Below, piece by piece: positions 57,046-64,000 of a stretch of DNA of 64,000 nucleotides. The stretch covers positions 13,862,955 to 13,926,954 of the forward strand of contig OY776119.1 of NCBI GenBank assembly GCA_963675135.1. The letters run 5' to 3'. Origin of the DNA: Galeopsis tetrahit (lineage: Eukaryota; Streptophyta; Magnoliopsida; Lamiales; Lamiaceae). Every line of letters begins with the position of its first letter. The stretch's first letter is position 1. The position numbers were made by a program, and so were the translations under genes. The notes beneath the pieces are model-generated. The model had not been told where the DNA came from and did not search any database. It saw only the letters and a program-made list of their open reading frames with translations.

Positions 57046-58437
57046 TGTTGGGATATGAATATCCCTAGTTTAGTTTTGATAAACCAAATCAAACATGTAA
57101 TAGGATAAGTTGTATTGTATAGACAACTTTATTATACATCTTGTAATAGATAGGACTCTGGTTAGAAGAGAAGACATGCCAATGCTCAAGAAGAGAAGAG
57201 AAGACAAAGACCATAAGTCATCTTAAAGACAGCTGAGTAAAGACAGCAGAGTAAAGACAGCAGCTGAGAAGAGATAGCAGCTGAGTAAAAACAGTTGAGT
57301 AAAGACAGCTGAGTAAAGACAGCAGCTGAGTAAAAGGCAGCTGAGTATAGACAGCAGCGGGGTAAAGACAGCAGCTGAGTAAAAGACAGCAGAAGCCTAA
57401 AAGAAAGATCAGATGAGTACCCAATTAAAGGAAGGCCAATCAGAGTTGAAGTCAAGGATTGACAAGATACGCACAAGAAAGGAAAGTCAAAGATATGATT
57501 GAAATTACATGACAATGGTAATATTCAATCATATCATATCAAGAGATTGCCAATTCCTCAATTAGTGGAGATTTGAATGCTATCATCCAACGGTAACATT
57601 CAAATCTCAACACTATATAAATGAGTCCATACATCATTGGGAACGAGAAGAGGTGTGAGATGCAAAGGTCGAGCAAAGGTCATAAACTCCAGAAATAAGA
57701 AGAGCTCAAGAAGATCATTCATGAAGATTCAACACGCATCACCTCATCCCCAGTGAGTGAACTCATAACATCTAAGCCAGTGCAACCACTTATATATATC
57801 CATACCTTAGAGAGAATTTCCCAATCCTAGCATGAGGCTAAAACAGATTGTAAGGGAAATTCTCACCTAGTTCATATACACAAAACCCTCCTTCTACCAT
57901 AAAACCCTAGAAGTCAAATTGAGTGTTCGTCACTGTAAAGAGTCCAAGTGCTCTATAATCACTTGTGGAGTGCAAGTGCAAGTGCTTCCAATCACTTGTG
58001 GAGACCGCAGCAGTTAAGGAACTGGCTCAGATCTCAAAGTCCTACCCTTGGGACTATAAAGGACAAGCCCTTGTAATTTTTGGTAAATTAAAGGGATTAA
58101 ACATCGCGTTAGGACGTGAGAGTGGACGTAGGAACGTATATCCGAACCACTATAAATTATGGTGTTATTTACATTCTGCACTTTATCTTTCAAGTCTTTT
58201 CATACATATTTGTGCATAAAATGTTTTACACACTGTATTTAATAAATAGACGAGTATAATCTTTATGGGCACACTACAATTCCGCACTTAACTCCGATAG
58301 GTAATTAATCAGCCGACTAACTAGTCCTAGGCCCCTAGTGAAATCAGCGGACTAGTTACTTTGAAGAGTTAGTCTATTTTCCACACCATCAGCAGACATC
58401 AAGTCAGCTGATCTTACACTCGTCTCATGGACCAACA
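57046..58437 (+). mobile_element. 5' LTR of a second SIRE-like Copia, inserted in gag
   Basis: Begins TGTTGGGATATG and ends GGACCAACA (inverted TGTTGG/CCAACA). TATA box TATATAAAT at 57,614. Followed by TGGTATCAGAGCC at 58,440. Length 1,392 bp. Only this LTR and a few hundred bases after it remain; no 3' LTR and no return to gag is seen, so the element was truncated after insertion. Confidence 0.88.
57225..57400 (+). repeat. Minisatellite in the LTR
   Basis: About ten degenerate units of GAGTAAAGACAGCAGCT (15-20 bp). Lies in the U3 part, upstream of the TATA box. Confidence 0.85.
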
Positions 58438-58439
58438 AT

Positions 58440-58452
58440 TGGTATCAGAGCC
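58440..58452 (+). other. Primer-binding site, initiator tRNA-Met
   Basis: TGGTATCAGAGCC, two bases after the LTR end; exact match to the usual plant Copia primer site. Confidence 0.9.
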
Positions 58453-59590
58453 ATGTGTTCACAAGACCATTGCTTTGAATTTTTTATTTTTGAAAATCTG
58501 TAATTTTTCTGTTGTTTTCAGAATTTAGCGTGTGAGTACACTTTTTAAAGTGGAATTGATGTTTTGAATCGAGTAAAGACTCTGGATAGTGAACACTTTT
58601 TAAAGTGGAATTGATGTAGTTTTCTTAACCTAGTTTTTCTGATTTTTTATATTGGGTGTTTGGAATTGGGGCTAGGGAGTTGTGTGACATTGGATAGTGT
58701 TGCTGGCAACGGGGTGGAGCGAGGGTGGTCGTGAGACTTTGTGCGATGTTGGAGGAACAAACCATGACTCTGAGTTTTTTTCTCGGTGCTTTGATAATTT
58801 CTGCCAGATGAAGTAGGGGGAATGACGTTTTTGTCAAAATTTATATTGGAGGAGCGGTGAGAGATCGGGAAGTCGTAGGAGATTTTCATAGGAGGGGGTG
58901 GCTGTTGAAATTTTAATATTATAATTTATAATTATATTATAAATTTTTTAATTAAATTTAATTAAAAAAAATATATTGCAGTTGACCGTGAGTGAAGTTC
59001 ACACCTTTTATGTTAGGATTAACGGAAGTATTTTTATAGGACTAAAAGTGATGGCAAAATGACTAAAAGTGATATGGACATATTCCTACATGACTAAAAG
59101 TGCAATTTTCCCTTGGGACATGTGGCGCATAATAAATTCCAACTACTTTTTATTTTTTTTAAGAATTATATTCTTCAATAATTGACATAAATGTTTCATT
59201 CAATTTTATTTCTTGAATTACTTGCAACACAATTAGCAATATATACATATACACACACAATTCTGAATGTTTATTAACTATTACTCCATTTGTTCCAACA
59301 AAGAAATATTTGCACCACTTTATGGGAATACACACTTTAAAAAAATGTAATTAATTTTGTAAACTTTTATGAATAAAGTAAAGTAATAGATTGGATTGAG
59401 GTTACGTAACAGTAATGACATTTAATTTGATGGTAGGATTTATGAAAAAAATTGTGTTTTTAGTAAGTGCAAACAATTGTTGAACAGTCGAAAAATGTAA
59501 TAATATTGAGGTTTAATTACATTCTGGTCATTGAAGAATTTGAATACAAATTAATTTCCAAATATACAAAGTTAAGGAGTAAGGAGAGTC
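58453..59590. other. Leader remnant and AT-rich spacer
   Basis: The first ~200 bp is the leader of the truncated Copia, with ACTTTTTAAAGTGGAATTGA repeated at about 58,540 and 58,594. Then unidentified sequence, AT-rich palindromic DNA at 58,905-58,970, GACTAAAAGTG repeats (59,038-59,100) like those at 20,280-20,360, and a Stowaway-like TACTCCATTTGTTCCA near 59,281. No gene is seen. Confidence 0.45.
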
Positions 59591-59868
59591 AAAAATGAAG
59601 AAGAGATTCCTATTGAAGAACAAAGGACCCCACCATCATCGGAGAATTCGCTGCAAAGACCAGTTAGAGAGCGACGTGCACCTAATAGGTAATTGCCCTC
59701 TAACTACTACTTGTTATTTACTAAGGTGGCGACCTTAGAGAAGTTGAAGTTATGCATAACTTCAATTGGCCTTGGAACTTGAAGATAAGGTTTGGTGATG
59801 CCAGGCGGATACGGGAGGAGAATCAAGAAGATATGATTACATGAAGGATTCAGTCTTCAAGTGGGAGA
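59590..59868 (+). pseudogene. Copia pol linker fragment and 3' untranslated end
   Basis: NEEEIPIEEQRTPPSSENSL then QRPVRERRAPNR and a stop resembles the integrase-to-RT linker of Copia polyproteins (RRSxRxRRAPxR). The RT and RNase H are deleted; the next 170 bp lead to a purine-rich CAAGTGGGAGA tract beside an LTR start. Confidence 0.55.
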
Positions 59869-59869
59869 T

Positions 59870-60158
59870 TGTTGGAGTGTGGAGCCCGAATTAATCTAAT
59901 GGGCTTGGAGTGGGGAGCAAGTTTGTTCCTTGTGGGCTTGGAGGGGGGGCAAGTTTGTTCCTAATAGGCTTAGGGTTAATTATGGCAAGTTTTCTATTGT
60001 TAATAGTTGTTCTCCCTTTGTAATCATTGCGCATCCGAAAAACATAGTGAAATACCTGGCTTGGTATCGCCCCCGGACGTAGTCGCAAGACGAACTGGGT
60101 AGACAAATCTCGTGTTATTTTCTTATCGTCGTCGTGTGCATGTGTTTATTTCCTAACA
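59870..60158 (+). mobile_element. Short Copia LTR (3' LTR)
   Basis: 289 bp, TGTTGGAGTGTGG to TTCCTAACA, preceded by a polypurine tract. Together with 59,590-59,868 it is the 3' end of a deleted Copia. Confidence 0.65.
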
Positions 60159-60639
60159 AAATTGAGACTGAATGAGGTCCATGTTGGAGAGCCAGAGGGT
60201 GGTAATCGACATTTCGATGGCTGGTTTAACCATTGTTGATGCGTTTACCATGATCCTCATTGTTTACGACTCTTCTTCTTTCGATGAAAACCTAATGCTT
60301 ACTATAAAAATTACAGTCTAAAACTCCCAATGGAAAAAAATAATAATTAAAATTTTCAAAACCCCCTATTAAAATTTAACAATTATCTTTAATTTGATTA
60401 TAGGAAAATATCAAAACGACGTTGTATTACGTCACGATTAGGAAGTTATTTTGATGTTTTCGGTGACTTTGGTACGTAAATTGAAAATTAGCTAATATTT
60501 GGGATGTAATTGAAAAACTTAATTGTTTTGAGGTGTTTTTGAAAATGAAAAGTTATGGGAAATGTAATTAATATTAATTTGAAACGTATTTTAAAGTAAA
60601 GTGAAGTGTAATTAATATTAATTACAATGAAGCTCCGAC
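60159..60639. other. AT-rich spacer
   Basis: No gene, repeat or RNA recognised apart from TAATTAATATTAATT duplicated near 60,565 and 60,610. Confidence 0.4.
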
Positions 60640-60813
60640 TTGTACAACACATTTAAGCTTGGAGAGCTTTGAAAAGAGCTCTCCAAGTGGGAGCTGTCCA
60701 AGCTTAAGGGCTCTCCAAGTGCAATTAAGGGCTCTCCAAGTGCAATTTAGCTTGGAGAGCTCCCACTTGGAGAGCTCTTCTAAAAGCTCTCCAAGCTTAA
60801 ATGTGTAGTACAA
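60640..60813. mobile_element. Long-hairpin MITE-like element
   Basis: The left arm (TTGTACAACACATTTAAGCT, TGGAGAGCTTT, GAGCTCTCCAAGTGGGAGCT) is repeated inverted at the right with only a few mismatches, about 55 bp per arm. The loop holds AGGGCTCTCCAAGTGCAATT twice. GAGAGCTC palindromes allow several alternative folds. No target duplication could be fixed. Transcription would give a near-perfect hairpin suited to small-RNA processing. Confidence 0.75.
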
Positions 60814-61240
60814 TCTCTCACAAAACAGTGGACGGAAAAAAAAAAGGGAAGGGAAGAGAAGCGGCCTAGCTAGACTGGGGTGGGGCGAGGGGGCTGACGG
60901 CATTGGGGCTGGTTGACGGCAGTGGGGATGGGATGGAGTGGAGGTTGAATGACGGAGACGAATGTATAAATTAGAGTTTAGCGGGTATATGCATCAAATC
61001 AGAACAGTGTCTTTGAACTTAATTGCAGTAGGTAAGATATAATTAATGTTCCATGTGTTAAAATTACAAGACAATAGAAGGGTAAATTTGACCTGCTGCA
61101 ATGCGAGACAGTATCATGCCAAAACCTATATTTTTAATAACAAAATGTTATATGAATCAGAGACTTTTGTGAGTCTCAGTTCCATTTTAGTATTTACACC
61201 TCATTTTACTTAAAAAAAACGTTTTGAAAAGGGTCATAAG
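60814..61240. other. Spacer
   Basis: G-rich then AT-rich DNA with no recognised element. Confidence 0.35.
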
Positions 61241-61463
61241 TATTAGGCATATATAATATATTATGATATATTTGTAAATCTTTATTTCCTTCAATGGAGT
61301 TATTTCCTTAATTAGAGATATAGAGTAGATATGTTTTTTATCTATAAATACTCCCCTCATGTATTTTTTATAATCAATCACCGGAGATATAATTTTTCAA
61401 TTCATTGTTTCTCTATATCACCGGAGATATAATTTTTCAATTCATTGTTTCTCTATATGGTAT
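61241..61463 (+). mobile_element. Copia LTR fragment with TATTAG start
   Basis: Starts TATTAGGCATATATAAT, has TCTATAAATACTCCCCTCAT (a TATA box and start-site type sequence near 61,340) and ends TTTCTCTATA followed by TGGTAT, as at an LTR/primer-site boundary. The TATTAG start matches what follows the polypurine tracts of the two minus-strand Copia ends at 63.25 and 63.71 kb, suggesting one family with unusual LTR ends. Confidence 0.45.
61377..61456 (+). repeat. Tandem duplication, 40 bp x 2
   Basis: ATCACCGGAGATATAATTTT plus TCAATTCATTGTTTCTCTAT, two exact copies. Confidence 0.95.
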
Positions 61464-62440
61464 AATAATATATTATATATGCCTAATAATAAGCTCTTGA
61501 ATTATATGTTGGAATAAGTCTTGTTTCTCGTTTCACTTCTTTTGTTTCCTTATGCTTTATTACGTTTTATCCTTTTACTAGTTTAGACAACATCTCATTT
61601 CGGAAGCAGTTATAGGGCTCTTTGATAACCGCTACCTTTTGGGTCCATCATACATTCAATTAAACTATTTTATTTAATTACTTTATATATAAAAATTTAC
61701 AGAATTACACCTCCCTCCAATCATTACACTTTTTCCTTAAATCCGGCCAGTATCAAAATGTGAATGTTTAGAACAAATTAAAACAAGTCTCAATAACTTT
61801 GTAAAGTCAAATCGAATTCATTCAGGGAAATTATAAACAAAAGAATTTGAGGGCCATTTCATAATGGCAAGGCTAGGAGATTTTGAGGTGGGCCATATAT
61901 ACTGATTAATTAAATGAATCACATGCTCTTGTTTTAATTGCGTTGAGCCCATATATACCCTCACGCCAACCACCATCATGCAACCACCATATTCATGCAG
62001 CTTCCTCCGCGTCATCTACTCACTTCAAGCACTTCAAGTAGATATATTGACACACTTTTGTCCAATCACTCTGGGCCCCATGCTACAGTGACGACTAACG
62101 AGTCCATATTTTTTATATTAATATAAATTGATAAAACATAATGTGAAATAAAATATGATATATATATATATATATACCTTTTTTACGTATAAAAACATCT
62201 CCAAATTTTTATTTGATTGTTCTGCTGGATTTACATCTATCCTTATATACTATTTAAATTCTTAAAACTCTTAATTTCTGTAATTTTGAATTTTTTTTTA
62301 AATAATTTTCTTTTTCCTCTTCTTTCTCTCTCCTTTCTAACTGCAAATTATTTTCTCTCTCCTCTAACTTCTCTTTTTTCCATCGATTTTTTTATATAAT
62401 TAAAATTTCTATTTAATTTTTTTTTTTTTATTTTCATAAT
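61464..62440. other. AT-rich spacer, possible Helitron body
   Basis: Includes the inverted copy of the LTR start (ATATTATATATGCCTAATA near 61,470), a (TA)n run at 62,158-62,176 and CT-rich DNA at 62,310-62,380. No gene. Part of it may belong to the Helitron-like element ending at 62,470. Confidence 0.4.
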
Positions 62441-62470
62441 CTCGCGTAATTTACGCGAGTCTCATACTAG
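62441..62470 (+). mobile_element. Helitron-like 3' terminus
   Basis: A perfect 9-bp stem hairpin (CTCGCGTAA T TTACGCGAG, 62,441-62,459) is followed after seven bases by CTAG and then T. This is the hairpin-CTRR-T arrangement of Helitron 3' ends. The 5' TC end was not identified, so the length is unknown and no Rep/helicase is present in the window. Confidence 0.6.
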
Positions 62471-63245
62471 TTTTAAATAATTGTAATTAATATTTTTTAA
62501 TTATATATATTTTATAATCATTCAATATTCAGATTTTATATGAATTTTATTTTGTATCTTTAAATTAATTGTAGATTTTATATAAATGTTTTTTTTAGTT
62601 TTAATAATTTTTTATTCAAACACAGATTATTATTTGGTTTGAAAATATTGGTTAATTCTAAAAAAATACATCATCTTTAGTCTCAATATCAATTTAATCA
62701 CGACTTTCACAATTATTATAAAAAATCTCAACCTTTCATTGCATGTATTTATTAAGAATTAACTCCTATTTTTAAATTGTATTACAAAAAAAAATACAAA
62801 TTCTACCTAAATCATTATTTGATTTTAAAAAATAAATTAATTATTGTGTTTTAAATTATACCAAAAGATATATATATTTTTTTAATTAATTTATAATTTA
62901 AAAATATACTGAATTATATGTAATTAGTTTATATTTAATACTATTATTTCTTAAACTAACGGTTTTCATCCTAAATCTAGCAGATAGGGCCAAAGTAATT
63001 AACCATCCTTGGAAGATGCATCTTTGACTGTTTTGGCATTCTCCAGTGATGCCAAAAACCTCTGAGTGATTCAGTAATGTACATCAAAGTTTTTGGGACC
63101 AGGAGAATTGGTATTGGTGTGACTATTAGGGTGCCTTCACTACAATTTTTTTTTTCTTTTAAGGTCATGTAAAAAGCTATAATAAAATATCTATTATTAC
63201 ATGAATATACAACTAAGTACGTACATGAGGAACACATAACATATA
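62471..63245. other. AT-rich spacer with an unrecognised minus-strand open stretch
   Basis: Very AT-rich to about 62,970. Minus strand 63,237-62,977 is open (86 codons, PKTLMYITESLRGFWHHWRM) but shows no family signal. Probably not a gene. Confidence 0.35.
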
Positions 63246-63249
63246 TTTC

Positions 63250-63495
63250 TAATATGCCCCCTCAAGATGGCCGACAATCAACCACGCCAATCTTGGACAT
63301 AGGGACCGAGAGACGTCCCCGAGTAAGTGGTTTTGTGAGTGCATAAACTAGTTGATCAGCGGAGGAAACATGGGCAATCCGAAGATGGGAAGATTTAACC
63401 AAATAACAGATAAAGTGGTAATCAATGGCAATGTGCATCATCTGGGAGTGAAAAACTTGATTGGAGCATAAATAGGTGGCCGCTTGATGTATGAC
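63250..63495 (-). pseudogene. Copia RNase H C-terminal end, first copy
   Basis: The minus strand reads ATYLCSNQVFHSQMMHIAID, VSSADQLVYALTKPLTRGRL, then PS and a stop just before a polypurine run (AGGGGGC) and TATTAG. It is the end of Copia pol (the ICxxPVFHxRTKHIEID and SADxLADxxTKPL motifs). It is truncated at its 5' side. Confidence 0.85.
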
Positions 63496-63710
63496 TCCTG
63501 ATTTTTGACGACTTTATAGATTTATGTGATATAACTTTTTTACACTTTGTATCCACAACATTGCTTGACGGGGTAATTAAAGAGGTAATTGGATTAGATG
63601 TTTTATTGATAATGAGTGGAACAATATATAATGTACGTCATGTCATGGGCTTTAATTATATACAAAGTAAAATGTGTCACATTCTAAAGACTATATACAT
63701 ATATACAATT
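63496..63710. other. Spacer between two Copia ends
   Basis: AT-rich; probably LTR sequence of the right-hand element in minus orientation, but its limits are not clear. Confidence 0.35.
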
Positions 63711-64000
63711 ATCCTAATATGCCCCCACAAGATGGAGAGTTGTCAGTGACTCTAATCTTGGATATAAGTAGATGTAGACGGGCTCGAGCAAATGGCTTAG
63801 TGAGAGCATCAGCAAGTTGATCAGCCGAAGAAATATGGGACACACGAAGTTTTGAAGATTTAACCAATTTCCGAACAAAGTAAAAATCAATAGTAATGTG
63901 TTTCTTCCGAGCGTGGAATACGGGATTGGAGCACAAATAAGTAGTGTCAACGTTGTCACAATAGATGGCCTAGGTCGATGGGGCAAGTACAAGAAGCTCA
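63711..64000 (-). pseudogene. Copia RNase H C-terminal end, second copy, runs off the window
   Basis: Minus strand: NPVFHARKKHITIDFYFVRK, SSKLRVSHISSADQLADALT, KPFARARL, NSPSCGGILG and a stop at 63,711, preceded upstream by a frameshift near 63,935 (the CDNVDTTYLCSN region is in another frame). A GGGGGCATATTAGGA stretch follows. It is closely related to 63,250-63,495. The rest of the element lies beyond 64,000. Confidence 0.88.

Noticed and set aside
57186..57515. Leu/Ser-rich minus-strand frames over the LTR minisatellite
   Set aside because: Products of translating the CAGCTGAGTAAAGA repeat; no start context or family.
62217..62399. 60-codon hydrophobic plus-strand frame
   Set aside because: Translation of a TTTTC/CTCTCT-rich tract; composition explains the hydrophobicity.
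1..64000. tRNA, rRNA, snRNA or known microRNA genes
   Set aside because: None recognised by eye. Only tRNA-complementary primer sites were seen. A covariance-model scan would be needed to exclude weak candidates.

Overview
This window looks like gene-poor, AT-rich nuclear DNA of a flowering plant, probably a eudicot. The evidence is Copia and Ty3/gypsy relics primed by initiator tRNA-Met, CACTA-like and Tourist-like ends, a LINE 3' end, a Helitron-type 3' end, and broken pieces of plant genes (F-box/LRR, AGO4-clade Argonaute, clade-type PP2C). Genus cannot be told from the sequence alone. No intact large host gene is visible. The best candidate for a real host gene is a small secreted cysteine-rich protein present in two identical copies (21,227-21,547 and 40,686-41,006).

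Layout. 1-15.4 kb: a mosaic of short repeated segments. It includes a CACTA-like end, a 60-bp tandem repeat, a LINE 3' end, an AGO4 exon piece fused to the 3' part of a Tat-type gypsy element with a decayed antisense gene (5.67-8.39 kb), an F-box relic carrying a 30-bp in-frame tandem repeat (10.0 kb), a Copia reverse transcriptase relic (11.8-12.7 kb), an AGO4 relic with an intron remnant (13.7-14.2 kb), and two tandem F-box/LRR relics (14.5-15.95 kb).

15,489-54,703: a direct tandem duplication of about 19.3-20.0 kb (unit A 15,489-35,440; unit B 35,441-54,703). The units are nearly identical apart from two structural differences. Each carries an F-box/LRR relic, CACTA-like ends, a Copia RT relic, the cysteine-rich protein gene, a complete miniature LTR retrotransposon holding a PP2C exon fragment, an AGO4 relic, a gypsy pol relic with a solo LTR in it, and a near-perfect heat-shock element array. 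Both breakpoints can be placed to within a few bases.

54.2-60.2 kb: Copia elements of a SIRE/Maximus-like type, nested. One LTR plus gag is cut by the LTR of a second element, a Tourist-like MITE sits in the first LTR, and the 3' end of a third Copia with a short LTR follows. 60.6-64 kb: a long-hairpin MITE, LTR fragments, a Helitron-like 3' end, and two minus-strand Copia 3' ends, one running off the window.

Taken together the window is a transposon and gene-fragment graveyard that kept acquiring, copying and shuffling pieces of host genes. A short box around CTCGTGCGAATAAGGAGC recurs about 25 times between 0.1 and 30.4 kb (and again in unit B), often near gene-fragment junctions. It marks a repeat family I cannot name.
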